From Marilutibacter chinensis (GTDB taxonomy: Bacteria > Pseudomonadota > Gammaproteobacteria > Xanthomonadales > Xanthomonadaceae), in assembly GCF_021725675.1 (NCBI RefSeq), contig NZ_JAKJPO010000001.1, forward strand, positions 372,001-436,000: a stretch of 64,000 nt of DNA, in the 5' to 3' direction. Shown one piece after another: positions 43,969 through 53,809 of the stretch. Position 1 is the first letter of the stretch, and each line of letters opens with the position of its first letter. The translations under genes were made by a program, and so were the position numbers. The notes beneath the pieces are model-generated. The model had not been told where the DNA came from, searched no databases, and saw only the letters and a program-made list of their open reading frames with translations.

Positions 43969-44385
43969 ATGAACCGTCGAAGCACATTGCTGCTGGCATC
44001 GATCGCCGTACTGGCGGCGAGCAGTTGCCGGGCGCCGGCCCCGCCGCCGGAACCGGACCAGCCTTCCACCGAGGTCGCCGCGACCCACACGCCCCCGCCG
44101 GACTATCCGCTCGAACAGGCCTGCTCCGACATCGGCGGCACGGTCCTGATGCAGGTGGTGGTGGGTCCGGAGGGGCGTGCGACCGAGGTCGGCATCCTCG
44201 AAAGCAGCGGCGTTCCGGAACTGGACCGCGCCGCCGAAGCCGGCGTACGCGCCTGGGAGTTCAGGCCCGCGACCCGTCGCGGCCAGCCGGTCTCCCAGAC
44301 CATCCAGGTGCCGATGAACTTCACTCCGACGCCGGAATCCGAGCTGTGCCTGGAGCGCGAGCAGCGCCAGGTCGACCAGCTTTAG
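43969..44385 (+). CDS. Short exported protein with TonB C-terminal domain
   Basis: This is a 138-aa protein with an N-terminal signal sequence (MNRRSTLLLASIAVLAASSC). A cysteine at residue 20 could be lipidated, though the lipobox ASSC is weak. A short Pro-rich linker precedes a TonB C-terminal (energy-transducer) domain: GGTVLMQVVVGPEGRATEVG, then SSGVPELDRAAEAGVRAWEF. There is no membrane-spanning helix to couple it to ExbB/D, so it cannot act as a classical TonB. It could be a periplasmic or outer-membrane scaffold. It is in the same direction as phhB, 60 bp apart. Confidence 0.85.
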   Translation: MNRRSTLLLASIAVLAASSCRAPAPPPEPDQPSTEVAATHTPPPDYPLEQACSDIGGTVLMQVVVGPEGRATEVGILESSGVPELDRAAEAGVRAWEFRPATRRGQPVSQTIQVPMNFTPTPESELCLEREQRQVDQL

Positions 44386-44445
44386 TCCAGGCTCGCGCTG
44401 CCCCTGTCCCCTGCCGATGCGGGACTGGCGTAACGGTCAGGCAGC

Positions 44446-45456
44446 TCACGCCAACCGGTCGAGGACGGCGGCGAGCTCCGTCGGCAGCGGTGCGTTCAAC
44501 AGATAGGGCGTGCGGCCGTCATCGAGCGCGAACTCGAGAGTCGACGCGTGCAGGAACATCCGCCGCAGGCCGGCTTGCTCGCGCAGCCGGCGGTTGACGC
44601 TCTCGTCGCCGTATTTCTGATCGCCGGCGACCGGATGGCCGATGTGCCGCGCGTGCACGCGGATCTGGTGGGTGCGTCCGGTCTCGATCCGGACCTCGCA
44701 GTAGGAATGCCCTCCGCGGCGTTCGATCACGCTGAAGTGACTCAGCGAGGGCTTGCCGTCGGGGTGCACCTGCACGTGCCGCTCGCCACCCTGGCGCAGA
44801 CCGACATGCAGCGGCGCATCCACGCTCATCACTCCATCCGGCATCCGCCCTGCCAGCAGGGTCAGGTAGCGCTTGCCGATGCTCCGCCCCTTCACGGAAA
44901 GATCCTCCCGCATCAGCGCCTGCAGTTCGGCCAGCGCCGAACGCTTCTTCGCGACCACCAGCAGACCCGAGGTGTCGCGATCGAGCCGGTGCACCAGCTC
45001 CAGCGACTGGCCTGGCCGCAGGGCCCGCAGGATCTCGATCGCGCCATGGCTGATCCCGCTGCCGCCGTGGCTGGCGATCCCGGCCGGTTTGCTGATCGCC
45101 AGCAGGCGCGCGTCCTCGAACACGATCGCCCCTTCTATCGCCCCCAGCAGGCCCTTCGACGGTCCGCTGGTCTCTCCCGGTTCAGCCACGCGGACCGGCG
45201 GAATCCGCACCTCGTCGCCGCCCGCGAGCTTGCGTTCGGCCTTCGCGCGGCCCCCGTTCACACGCACCTGCCCGGAGCGCACGATCTTGTAGATCAATGA
45301 CTTGGGGACACCTTTCAACTGCCCGGCGAGGAAGTTGTCGAGCCGCTGCCCGCTACGGTCGTCGGGTACCCGCACGGTGCGGGCGCCGCCGCGCGCCGTC
45401 TCTGGAGCGATGGCGACGGAACGGGAAGAACGATCTGAGGAGTCTGAACGGGGCAT
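44446..45456 (-). CDS. rluC: 23S rRNA pseudouridine synthase RluC
   Basis: RluC makes pseudouridines 955, 2504 and 2580 of 23S rRNA. The 336-aa protein has an N-terminal S4 domain (about 37-90, RLDNFLAGQLKGVPKSLIYK), then the RluA-type catalytic domain with Asp159 in HRLDRDTSGLL and RIETGRTHQIRVHARHIGHP. The ATG at 45456 was chosen because upstream codons form no S4 features. In many bacteria rluC is divergent from rne, as here. An acidic and serine-rich N-terminal 30 residues precede the S4 domain. Confidence 0.94.
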   Translation of the reverse strand: MPRSDSSDRSSRSVAIAPETARGGARTVRVPDDRSGQRLDNFLAGQLKGVPKSLIYKIVRSGQVRVNGGRAKAERKLAGGDEVRIPPVRVAEPGETSGPSKGLLGAIEGAIVFEDARLLAISKPAGIASHGGSGISHGAIEILRALRPGQSLELVHRLDRDTSGLLVVAKKRSALAELQALMREDLSVKGRSIGKRYLTLLAGRMPDGVMSVDAPLHVGLRQGGERHVQVHPDGKPSLSHFSVIERRGGHSYCEVRIETGRTHQIRVHARHIGHPVAGDQKYGDESVNRRLREQAGLRRMFLHASTLEFALDDGRTPYLLNAPLPTELAAVLDRLA

Positions 45457-46013
45457 TTGGCAAGGCTTATCTGATACACTCGCGACGCGAGCTAAGGTTT
45501 TGATTTCGCAGGAAGTCACTGCCCGGCCATCCCGGCGGACAACCTCTGGCGCATCCCGGGTTCCAGGTCTCTGGTACAGGGGGTGCTCCGTGGCATCGAC
45601 CTTCCTGCGGATCCGGTCCGCGTGCGATGGCGCCCACGAAGCGATCTGAACGATCGGCGGTGCCATGTTAGCAAGGGCGGACGGCGGAACCCGGTCTCGT
45701 CCGGCGGGTCAAACCGCCTGCAACCTGAAATGAACACACCTGCGCGGCGCGAGGGTCTCCGGACCGGAGCCGCCGCCGGGTCCCCGTCCCGGAGGCGCAT
45801 GCACGCAGGTGCCTGCATCGCCGGGACTCCAACCGGAAAGCAACAACAAGCGCTCCCGCGGCGTGCCGTGGTGTCGTAGCGCTGGAAATTGAAACCTTGC
45901 CGGCGCCTGCCCCGGGCATGGCGACGGCACGGACGCAGTATCCAGAGGCGAAACGCCACGGCGTTCCGCGCGACCTGCCTTCGGGCGGGATGCAGCGCGC
46001 GAGGACGTGAACA
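45457..46013 (+). promoter_or_regulatory. Long rne leader region with extended -10 promoter
   Basis: The 557 bp between rluC and rne hold no convincing gene. An extended -10 element TGATACACT (45472-45480) near the rluC start gives a predicted start of transcription near 45487 and a leader of about 525 bases. In E. coli the rne leader (about 360 bases) is the site of autoregulation by RNase E. The length and lack of coding sequence here suggest a similar role, but the structure was not computed. Confidence 0.5.
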
Positions 46014-49000
46014 ATGAAGCGAATGCTGATCAACGCAACGCAGGCCGAAGAGCTGCGTGTCGCGATCGTGGACGGCCAGACCCTGTACGACATCGACATC
46101 GAACAGCCGTCCAAGGAACAGAAGAAGTCCAACATCTACAAGGGCAAGATCACCCGTCTCGAGCCCTCCCTCGAAGCCGCCTTCGTCGACTACGGCGCCG
46201 AGCGCCACGGCTTCCTCCCGCTGAAGGAAATCTCCCGCGACTACTTCCAGTCCGGCGTCGATCACAACAAGGCGTCGCTCCGCGAGCTGCTGCGCGAGGG
46301 CCAGGAGGTCGTGGTCCAGGTCGACAAGGAGGAGCGCGGCAACAAGGGCGCCGCTCTGACCACCTTCATTTCGCTGGCCGGCCGCTACATGGTGCTGATG
46401 CCGAACTCGCCCAGCGCCGGCGGCGTCTCGCGCCGGATCGAGGGCGAGGACCGCGCCGAGCTCAAGCGCGCGATGGACGCGCTGCAGATTCCGGACGACA
46501 TGGGCGTGATCATCCGCACCGCCGGCGTCGGCCGCGACGCCGAAGAGCTGCAGTGGGACCTGGACTACCTCATCAGCGTCTGGAAGGCGATCACCGATGC
46601 CGCACTGGCCAAGCCTTCGCCATTCCTGATCTACCAGGAATCGAGGCTGATCATCCGCGCGCTGCGCGACTACATGCGTCCGGACATCGGCGAGATCCTG
46701 GTCGACACCGACGAGATGTACGCCGAGGCGCGCGAGTTCGTCGAGCAGGTGATGCCGCACAACCTGCGCAAGCTCAAGCACTACACCGACGACACCCCGC
46801 TGTTCAACCGGTTCCAGATCGAGTCGCAGATCGAGAGCGCCTATGAGCGCGAGGTGCGGCTGCCGTCCGGCGGCGCCCTGGTGATCGACCAGACCGAGGC
46901 GCTGACCGCGATCGACGTCAACTCCGCGCGCGCGACCAAGGGCGGCGACATCGAGGAGACCGCGTTCAACACCAATCTCGAGGCGGCCGAGGAAGTCGCG
47001 CGCCAGATGCGCCTGCGCGACCTCGGCGGCCTGGTGGTGATCGACTTCATCGACATGTCGAGCAACCGCCACCAGCGCGAGGTCGAGAACCGCCTGCAGC
47101 ACGCGCTTAAGCAGGATCGCGCGCGCGTCCAGGTCGGCCGCATCTCGCGTTTCGGCCTGCTCGAGATGAGCCGCCAGCGCCTGCGCCCGAGCCTGGGCGA
47201 GTCCAGCCAGATCGTCTGCCCCCGCTGCGAGGGTCACGGGCGCATGCGCAGCGTCGAGTCGCTTTCGCTGTCGATCCTGCGCCTGGCCGAAGAGCACGCG
47301 ATGAAGGACAACACCGGCCAGGTGCTGGTGCAGGCTCCGACCGAGATCGCGACCTTCCTGCTCAACGAGAAGCGCCGCGCGCTGATCGAGATCGAGCAGC
47401 GTCACGACGCGCCGGTGGTCATCGTCGCCGACGAGCAGCTGCACACTCCGCATTTCGAGGTGACGCGCATCCGCGAGAACGAACTCGAGGAGGAAACCAG
47501 CAAGCCCAGCTACCGTCGCGGCACTCCGCGCAAGCTGCCGACGCACGCACTGACCAAGGCCCATCTGAACATTCCTCCGGCGCCGGCGGTGACCAAGGTC
47601 AAGCCCAACCGCCCCGCCCCGCAGCGCGAGCCGCGCGAGACCGAGGAAGCGCCCGTCGCCGCGCCTGCGCCTGCACCGGCGGTGCAGGCACCGACCCATT
47701 CCGTCGGCGTGGTCGAGCGGATCCTGCGTTTCTTCCGCGGCAGCAATGCAATCGAGGTCACCAAGCCGGCCGAAAGCAAGCCTGCTGCCGGCAGGCCGTC
47801 CCAGGGCGAGCGCGGCGGCAGCCGCGCCGACAACCGCGGCGAGGCGCGCGGCAACGGCCGCCGCGGCAAGGGCGGACGTCGCGACGAGCCCAGGCGCGGT
47901 CAGGGCCGTAGCGGCGAGAAGCAGGCCGAGAAGCAGGCCGAAAAGCAGACCGAGAAGCAGGTCGACCGCACCAGCGAAGCGAAGGAAACCGCACAACAGA
48001 CCCGCGATGGCCGAAAGGGCCAGAAGGGTGCGCAGGCGGCGGACAGGACGCAGGGCGAAGGCGGCCGCAAGCCGCGCAGCGAAGTCCGCACGGAGACCGC
48101 CGGCGACAAGCGCGACGACAGGGGTGCACGCGCCGAGGTCATGAGCGAAGACGCGGCCGGTACGAAGGCCGCAACGGCCGCCGCCGCCGCGGCAACGGAT
48201 ATCGCCGCGTCGGCAGCGCCTGCCCAGGATCCGACGACGAACGCCGCTCAGCCGACCTCGGTCGGCGATGCCGCATCGAACTCCGACGAATCGGGCGAAG
48301 GCGGCAGTCGTCGCCGTCGCGGCCGTCGCGGAGGCCGTCGCCGCCGTCGCGGTGCCACCGCTGCCGGTGCGGAGAACGCAGGCGAGAACGCGTCAGGCAG
48401 TGCCGGCGCCGGAGAGGACGATTCCTCCACCGATGCCGCCGACGCTTCGGCGAAGGACATGCCGACGGACCGTCCGGCATCGTCCGATCGCGGCACCACG
48501 ACAGTTGGAACCGCCACTTCCACCGCAGCAGCTGCCGCGACGGTGATCGCGTCCGACGGCGGCGACGACGATGCACCCGTTGCGACCGTCAGCCGCTCCC
48601 AGCCCGAGTTCGACTTCGACGATGTCGAGCTGCCGCCGGTACCGCCGTCGGCCGCGGAAACGCCCCGCGGCTCCGAACCCGCGACGGTGGTTCCGGCACA
48701 GCCGGCATCCGCTGCGACGGCCGGCGCCGACGCTGGGAATACCTCCGGGTCCGCCGATACCGTTGCCGAGGATGGCGACACCACGGGCCAGGACGACAGC
48801 CGGAGCATCGCCACGGTCGCGCCGCCCGGCATCGCCGAAACCGCAGCGTCTGAACGGGCGGATGCCGACGACGGCGACGTCCCCGCAACGGCCCCCGATG
48901 CGCAGGCCGGGAAGCCGGACGACACGACCGCCGAGGCGGACGCGCCGGCACCGGACACTGCCCGGGTCGAGCCGACGACGAACACAGCGGATTTCACGGA

Positions 49001-49316
49001 GAAGTCTTCCGCCGACGTCGAGCCGGCTGCCGCTCCCGTCGTCGAACCTGCAGTCGCCGCGGCCGAAGCCGCCGAATCGGTCGTCGCCGAACCTGCCGCC
49101 GTGGAAGAAGACGCGGAAACGCCAGAAGCGGAGGAGCCGGCGCCTGTCGCGGCCGGAAACGCGACCCGCCAGGTCAGCCTCTTCGACGTCGAAGCCGATG
49201 CGTCCACTCCGGACACGGACGAAACCACGCAGGCCGACGACGGCACGGCGAACGCAACGAAATCGGCCTCCAACGATGCCGACGACGATGCCGAGGCCGG
49301 CAAGCGCCACGCCTGA
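46014..49316 (+). CDS. rne: Ribonuclease E
   Basis: RNase E is the endonuclease that starts most mRNA decay and processes tRNA and rRNA. The 1100-aa protein has the S1 domain (about 37-119), the RNase H/DNase I-like core with catalytic Asp301 ([10 protein letters not shown]) and Asp344 (VVIDFIDM), and the Zn-link CPRCEGHG (Cys402, Cys405). After residue 500 comes a long low-complexity scaffold: basic Arg/Gly/Lys segments ([33 protein letters not shown]), then an Ala/Asp/Glu/Pro tail of about 300 residues. The tail differs from E. coli, so degradosome partners may differ. A large hairpin follows. Confidence 0.97.
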   Translation: MKRMLINATQAEELRVAIVDGQTLYDIDIEQPSKEQKKSNIYKGKITRLEPSLEAAFVDYGAERHGFLPLKEISRDYFQSGVDHNKASLRELLREGQEVVVQVDKEERGNKGAALTTFISLAGRYMVLMPNSPSAGGVSRRIEGEDRAELKRAMDALQIPDDMGVIIRTAGVGRDAEELQWDLDYLISVWKAITDAALAKPSPFLIYQESRLIIRALRDYMRPDIGEILVDTDEMYAEAREFVEQVMPHNLRKLKHYTDDTPLFNRFQIESQIESAYEREVRLPSGGALVIDQTEALTAIDVNSARATKGGDIEETAFNTNLEAAEEVARQMRLRDLGGLVVIDFIDMSSNRHQREVENRLQHALKQDRARVQVGRISRFGLLEMSRQRLRPSLGESSQIVCPRCEGHGRMRSVESLSLSILRLAEEHAMKDNTGQVLVQAPTEIATFLLNEKRRALIEIEQRHDAPVVIVADEQLHTPHFEVTRIRENELEEETSKPSYRRGTPRKLPTHALTKAHLNIPPAPAVTKVKPNRPAPQREPRETEEAPVAAPAPAPAVQAPTHSVGVVERILRFFRGSNAIEVTKPAESKPAAGRPSQGERGGSRADNRGEARGNGRRGKGGRRDEPRRGQGRSGEKQAEKQAEKQTEKQVDRTSEAKETAQQTRDGRKGQKGAQAADRTQGEGGRKPRSEVRTETAGDKRDDRGARAEVMSEDAAGTKAATAAAAAATDIAASAAPAQDPTTNAAQPTSVGDAASNSDESGEGGSRRRRGRRGGRRRRRGATAAGAENAGENASGSAGAGEDDSSTDAADASAKDMPTDRPASSDRGTTTVGTATSTAAAAATVIASDGGDDDAPVATVSRSQPEFDFDDVELPPVPPSAAETPRGSEPATVVPAQPASAATAGADAGNTSGSADTVAEDGDTTGQDDSRSIATVAPPGIAETAASERADADDGDVPATAPDAQAGKPDDTTAEADAPAPDTARVEPTTNTADFTEKSSADVEPAAAPVVEPAVAAAEAAESVVAEPAAVEEDAETPEAEEPAPVAAGNATRQVSLFDVEADASTPDTDETTQADDGTANATKSASNDADDDAEAGKRHA

Positions 49317-49372
49317 TTGCGACCCGCCGGACACGGCGGTCCCAAGCCCGCGCCCATGGAGGGGCGCACAGC

Positions 49373-49418
49373 ATGAAGGGCTGCCCGCACCTGGTGCCGG
49401 CAGCCCTTCATCGTTTGT
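49373..49418 (+). terminator. Hairpin terminator of rne
   Basis: ATGAAGGGCTGCC (49373-49385) pairs perfectly with GGCAGCCCTTCAT (49399-49411), followed by CGTTTGTC. The 13-bp stem with a 13-base loop and a weak T-tract lies 56 bp after the rne stop. Confidence 0.6.
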
Positions 49419-49737
49419 CGGCGATGAATCGTCCGGAGCTCAATCGGATGGAGGGCGCCGCACGGCACTGTCCGTTGGCGCCGCTGTGTCAGTGCGAGCG
49501 GACCGGATGCCGACCGCTACCGGTCCGCCACTCGCTCGATGGGGGCCGGCACGGGCGATCGCGTCTCGCCAATACCACGCAGGTCCGCGCATCCTGGCTG
49601 GCCAGTCGTCGACGCGGCGCGCGGCCGGGATCGCGGCGTGGCCGCCGGGCGGTGGGCGCTGAGCCGGTCGGGTCACCGGGCCCCGGACGGCTCCGGACAG
49701 GATCACAGGAGCCAGCGCGGCCGTCGGCCTGTTGCGC
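49419..49737. other. Gene-free spacer
   Basis: Between the rne hairpin and the GacA-like stop I see no gene. Open frames exist on both strands but are G/C-driven, of low complexity and without family motifs. Confidence 0.6.
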
Positions 49738-50382
49738 TCAGAGCGCGAGCGAAGGGTCGGCCAGCCCGTACTGGCGCGCCAGCCGCGCCAGGCCAACGGT
49801 GTCCTCCACCGCCAGCTTCGCGAACACGTTGGCCTTGTGCGTGTAGACGGTCTTCGGACTGAGGCTCAGTCGCTTCGCGATCGCGTCCTGGCGCATGCCC
49901 TGGACCAGCAGCATCGCGACCTCGAGTTCGCGCCGGCTGAGGCTTTCGAACGGCGATTCTCCATCGACCATTGCTTCCAGCGCGATGTGCTGCGCGACGT
50001 TGCCGGCCAGGTAACGCTTGCCGCGGGAGACCTCGCGTATCGCGCGCAGCAGCTCGGCCGCGTCGCCGCCCTTGCCGACATAGCCGGAAGCACCGGTGGC
50101 CAACAGCCGTCGCGGCATCGGACCGTCCTCCAGCACCGAGACGATGATGACGCGGGAACGGCCCATCGCGACGATCTGCTCGGTCAGTCGCAATCCGCCC
50201 ACCCCTGGCATGTGCAGGTCGCACAGCACCACGTCGGGCTGCAGTTGCCGGATCTCCGGGAGCGCCTGTTCGCCACTTCCCGCTTCGCCCACGACTTCAA
50301 TGTCGACCTCGGCCGACATCAGCATGCGCATTCCCGTGCGCACCAGCGCATGATCATCGACGAGGTATACCCGGATCGTCAT
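49738..50382 (-). CDS. LuxR/NarL-type response regulator, GacA-like
   Basis: This is a 214-aa two-component response regulator. The receiver domain has the acidic pair Asp9-Asp10 and phospho-acceptor Asp55 (VVLCDLHMPGVGG). The output domain is LuxR-type HTH (LSRRELEVAMLLVQGMRQDA, then IAKRLSLSPKTVYTHKANVF). Layout and length match GacA/UvrY, including SPFESLSRRE. GacA controls small RNAs that titrate Csr/Rsm. Usually uvrC follows gacA; here it does not. No sensor kinase is adjacent. The ATG at 50382 starts the conserved MTIRVYLVDDH. Confidence 0.88.
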   Translation of the reverse strand: MTIRVYLVDDHALVRTGMRMLMSAEVDIEVVGEAGSGEQALPEIRQLQPDVVLCDLHMPGVGGLRLTEQIVAMGRSRVIIVSVLEDGPMPRRLLATGASGYVGKGGDAAELLRAIREVSRGKRYLAGNVAQHIALEAMVDGESPFESLSRRELEVAMLLVQGMRQDAIAKRLSLSPKTVYTHKANVFAKLAVEDTVGLARLARQYGLADPSLAL

Positions 50383-50585
50383 CCCTGTCCCTCTGGCGGC
50401 CCGTCGGCGCCGACGGCTGCCCAGAAGGCTACGTCCGGACCCTCCCCCCTGCAAGTCGCGCGGCCAGCCGGCCTGTCTCCCGGCATGCGATTGGCGGGCA
50501 TCCGCAAGCCCGTGACCTGCGGCCCATGGGCGTGCACGCCGGCCTGCGGCACACTCGGATTCCGCCCCCAACCAACGAGTCAAGG

Positions 50586-51506
50586 ATGCGCCGTCACCAC
50601 GCTCTCGCCATCATCGCCAGCCTCGCCCTGGCCCTGTCCGCCTGCACCAGCCTGCCATCGCCGTCCAGCGACCGCGCCGCGACGCCATTGTCGCCGGCCG
50701 CAAGCGGCTGGCATGGCGACGTGGTCGCGATCGTCGCCGGCGGCGACAACGCCGGACGTGGCGAGGCCATCGTGCGCCAGCTGGAGGCATTGCGGATTCC
50801 GTGGCAGGCGCAGCCGTTCGAGATCGACGAACAGAGCGGTCGCAATCTGCTGGCGACCGTCAGCGGTACCGCCGACGCGCCGTTGCTGCTGCTCGGCGCG
50901 CATTACGACAAGGTCGATGTCGGCGACGGCGTGACCGACAACGCCTCCGGCAGCGCGGTGGTGCTGGCGCTCGCCCAGCGCTTCCGCGAGCGCCCCCTCG
51001 CCCATCACCGTGTCGCGGTCGCGTTCTGGGATCTGGAGGAGCGCGGCCTGCTCGGTTCCCGCGCCTATATCGAACAGGACAGCGAGCAGCCGGCGCTGTA
51101 CGTGAACTTCGACGTGTTCGGCTGGGGCGACACGCTGTGGATGATGAGTCCGGATCCCGCCTCGCCGATGACCGACGCCAGCCGTGCCGCCGCCGACGCC
51201 GCCCGGCTGGCGTTCGCGCCCGGTGAGCAATACCCGCCGACCGACCACCGCGCCTTTCTCAAGGCCGGCTGGCCGGCGGTGTCCTACTCGATGGTCGGCG
51301 CCGAGGAGATCGACGGTATCCTGGCGATGTACCAGGGCAGGAAGCCGAAGCGGACGCCGAAGGTGATGAAGGTGATCCACAGCGACGACGACACCCTGTC
51401 CGCACTCGATGCCGAGGCCGTCGCGCGCGGCGTCGACGTGGTCGAAGCGGCTTTGCGGCGATGGGATGCCTCGAAGGGAGTGGGTGCCGCCGCTGCCGGC
51501 CATTGA
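50586..51506 (+). CDS. M28-family zinc aminopeptidase lipoprotein
   Basis: This is a 306-aa predicted peptidase of the M28 family. A signal peptide with lipobox LSAC (Cys20) anchors it to the outer or inner membrane. Metal ligands fit the family: His and Asp in GAHYDKVDVGDGVTDNASG, the catalytic Glu in DLEERGLLGSRA, Asp in NFDVFGWGD, and His in KVIHSDDDT. The substrate is unknown, probably peptides with a free N-terminus. It is a single gene in the direction opposite to both neighbours. Confidence 0.88.
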   Translation: MRRHHALAIIASLALALSACTSLPSPSSDRAATPLSPAASGWHGDVVAIVAGGDNAGRGEAIVRQLEALRIPWQAQPFEIDEQSGRNLLATVSGTADAPLLLLGAHYDKVDVGDGVTDNASGSAVVLALAQRFRERPLAHHRVAVAFWDLEERGLLGSRAYIEQDSEQPALYVNFDVFGWGDTLWMMSPDPASPMTDASRAAADAARLAFAPGEQYPPTDHRAFLKAGWPAVSYSMVGAEEIDGILAMYQGRKPKRTPKVMKVIHSDDDTLSALDAEAVARGVDVVEAALRRWDASKGVGAAAAGH

Positions 51507-51518
51507 ACCGGGGCGGCA

Positions 51519-52868
51519 TCACGCCGGACCGCGGGCTCGCGACAACGGCAACGCCGTGAACATCGCCGCCGCCGCGAGCACCGCCAACAGCAGGAAACCC
51601 CGGTCGTAAGCGTGTGCGCCGCCGCGTTCGAGCAACGCCACCACGGCAACCGCGCCGGCGGCGCCACCCAGCCGCTGGGCGATATTGACCAGGGTCGCCG
51701 CATCACCGCTCACGCCGCGACCGGCCGTGGCGTAGGCGGCCGTCATCGCCGGCATCTGCGCCAGCGCCAGTCCGGCCCCACGAACAAGCAGCAGGACCGT
51801 TGCCGGCAGCAACGCCCACGATGCCGGCGCGAACAGGAACGGTGCCGTGCCCAGCAGCAACAGCCCGCCGCCGGCGACGCCGACCGGCGTCGCGCCGACG
51901 CGATCGGTCAGGCCTCCGGCAAGCGGCAGCGCGCAGGCCGAACCGATTCCCATCGCCAGCAGCAACGCGCCCGCATCGGGCGGCCCGAATCCGGCCCCGC
52001 GTTGCAGGTACAGCGGCAGCAACAGCAGCCCGCCGTACATGCTCGCTCCGGTCAGCGCGACCGTGGCCAACGACACGGCGACCCCCGGCCGCCTCAATAA
52101 CGCCAGATCGAGTAGCGGCGCCTGTGAACGCAAGGTGCGGACGACAAACGCCACCAGCAGCAGTGCTCCGGAGGCGAGCCAGCCGATACCGCGCCCGCCT
52201 TCGCCATGCCCGGAAACGCCATACAGCAGCAGCGGAAGGCCGAGTCCCGCCGTCATTGTTCCGAGCAGGTCGGGAGGCGGACACGCGTTCGCCTCGCCGT
52301 CCGGCAGCCAGCGCCTTGCGGCCAGCAACGCGAGCGCACCCACCGGCAGGTTGAGCCAGAAGATCCATCGCCATGACGCCTCGACCAGCCAGCCGCCCAG
52401 CCACGGCCCAAATGCCGGGCCCAGCGCCACCGCGAATCCGACGCTGCCCATCAGCCGTCCGAGCTGGCGCCGGTCCGCCTGTGCCGCCAGCACTGCCTGC
52501 CCGGCCGGCACCATCGCCCCGGCCGCCAACCCCTGCAAGATGCGCGCAACGACCAGTTGCGGCAGATCCCGCGACAACGCGCACAACGCCGAGGCGGCGA
52601 TGAATCCCGCCAGGCCCGCCGTCCACACCCGGCCATGACCGAAGCGGCGGATCAGCCAGCCCGTCACCGGCAGTACCACCGCCAGCGCGATCAGGTAACC
52701 GGTCGCGACCCATTGCACGCCCCCCAGCCGCACGTCGAGGTCGATACGGATCGTTTCCAGCGCCAGATTGGCGGCGGTCGAGTCGAGCATCGCCATGAAC
52801 GCTCCCGCTCCTGTGAGCGCGGCAAGCGCCCACAGTCGCGGCGGGATTTCCGGCAGGTCATGCCGCAT
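51519..52868 (-). CDS. MFS multidrug transporter, DHA2/EmrB-like
   Basis: This is a 449-aa major facilitator transporter with about 14 membrane helices, as in the drug:H+ antiporter-2 group. The helix 1 region FMAMLDSTAANLALETI matches the LDxTVxNVALP motif of this group, and helix 4/5 shows RILQGLAAGAMVPAGQAVL and the motif C-like GPAFGPWLGGWLVEASWRW. The ATG at 52868 was chosen because the upstream frame covers the operator and the divergent TetR gene. The TetR gene, 68 bp away across a perfect palindrome, is the likely regulator. Confidence 0.9.
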   Translation of the reverse strand: MRHDLPEIPPRLWALAALTGAGAFMAMLDSTAANLALETIRIDLDVRLGGVQWVATGYLIALAVVLPVTGWLIRRFGHGRVWTAGLAGFIAASALCALSRDLPQLVVARILQGLAAGAMVPAGQAVLAAQADRRQLGRLMGSVGFAVALGPAFGPWLGGWLVEASWRWIFWLNLPVGALALLAARRWLPDGEANACPPPDLLGTMTAGLGLPLLLYGVSGHGEGGRGIGWLASGALLLVAFVVRTLRSQAPLLDLALLRRPGVAVSLATVALTGASMYGGLLLLPLYLQRGAGFGPPDAGALLLAMGIGSACALPLAGGLTDRVGATPVGVAGGGLLLLGTAPFLFAPASWALLPATVLLLVRGAGLALAQMPAMTAAYATAGRGVSGDAATLVNIAQRLGGAAGAVAVVALLERGGAHAYDRGFLLLAVLAAAAMFTALPLSRARGPA

Positions 52869-52898
52869 GCGAGAGGCCTCGTTCGACACAGAGGATAA

Positions 52899-52914
52899 TG
52901 ATACAATTGTATCA
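52899..52914. promoter_or_regulatory. TetR operator between MFS and TetR genes
   Basis: TGATACAATTGTATCA is a perfect 16-bp palindrome. It lies 31 bp before the MFS start and 22 bp before the TetR start, in an A/T-rich stretch that also contains likely -10 elements for both directions (GATAAT; TATCAT). It should be the repressor binding site, controlling both genes at once. Confidence 0.75.
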
Positions 52915-52935
52915 CTCAATCGCCAGTGCCTGCCG

Positions 52936-53571
52936 ATGCCCAGAACCGCCGACCATGCACAGCGCCGCGAGCAGATCTTGCAAGCGATGACCGCTGTCGC
53001 CCTGCGCGATGGACTGCCCGCGGTGTCGATGCGCGCCGTAGCCGCCGAAGCCGGCATCTCGCTGCGGCTGGTGCAGTATTACTTCGGCAGCAAAGCCGCG
53101 CTGATGCATGCAGGCCTGGAGCAACTGGAGTCCCGCAGCCTGCAGCGCTGGTCCTCCCGGACCGTGGGAGGTGGGCAGGCGTCGGCCTTCGACACCCTGT
53201 TGGCGTTGTTCGCCGAAGCCTTGCCGGTCGACGACGAACAACGGGCATTCCATTTCCTGTGGATGTCGTATGCGGTTCTGGCAATGACCGATGGCGACAT
53301 TCCCGGGCGCACATTCATCCAGGGCCCCGACCGGCTGCAGGCACGGATCGCCGCCGAACTGGAACGGGGCATCGCGAACCGCGAATTCCGCGCCGCTATC
53401 GATCCTGCGATCGAATCGGCCGCCCTGCTCGCCCTGCTGCACGGCCTTGGCACCGCAGTCCTGGTGGGACAGCAGGATTCGGCCACGGCGATGGCCGCGG
53501 CCACGCTGCAGCTGGACCGGCTCCGATGCGCGGACGGCATGAACCGACCGCCCGGCCCGGGCGCGGACTGA
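52936..53571 (+). CDS. TetR-family repressor of the adjacent MFS transporter
   Basis: This is a 211-aa TetR-family regulator. The HTH region is VSMRAVAAEAGISLRLVQYY followed by FGSKAALM, residues about 30-60. It has a BetI-like TetR_C domain (FHFLWMSYAVLAMTDGDIPG) and a Pro/Gly-rich tail. It is divergent from an MFS drug exporter with a perfect palindrome between the two, the typical layout of a drug-inducible efflux pair. The inducer is unknown. Confidence 0.9.
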   Translation: MPRTADHAQRREQILQAMTAVALRDGLPAVSMRAVAAEAGISLRLVQYYFGSKAALMHAGLEQLESRSLQRWSSRTVGGGQASAFDTLLALFAEALPVDDEQRAFHFLWMSYAVLAMTDGDIPGRTFIQGPDRLQARIAAELERGIANREFRAAIDPAIESAALLALLHGLGTAVLVGQQDSATAMAAATLQLDRLRCADGMNRPPGPGAD

Positions 53572-53669
53572 CCGGAGCCGGCCCCCCCGGCCGTCATGGC
53601 CGGACATGCGAAGCGGATCCAGACATCCGCCACCACCCGTCGCCGGCCAGCTGTCGCAACGCGCGTCAC

Positions 53670-53809
53670 TCAACCCGGCTGCAGGCCGCAATGCCCCTGC
53701 TTCAACCACTGCCACAGCGCCTGCGCGACCGGTCCATGCGGCCGGTCTCCGCGCCGGATCGCCGCAAACGTCTCGTCGCGGCCCGGCAGATGCGGGTTGT
53801 CGCGGGGGA
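53670..53809 (-). pseudogene. Coding-like frame after the GT51-like gene (possible frameshifted tail or gene remnant)
   Basis: On the minus strand, a frame shifted relative to the GT51-like gene continues past its stop and reads AGVVPRDNPHLPGRDETFAA, then a stretch ending ALWQWLKQGHCGLQPG and a stop at 53670. Its third codon positions are strongly G/C. The end resembles the last helix of some LysR effector domains (ALWxWL), but the match is weak. It could be the real C-terminus of the upstream protein after a frameshift, or a leftover of another gene. Confidence 0.25.
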
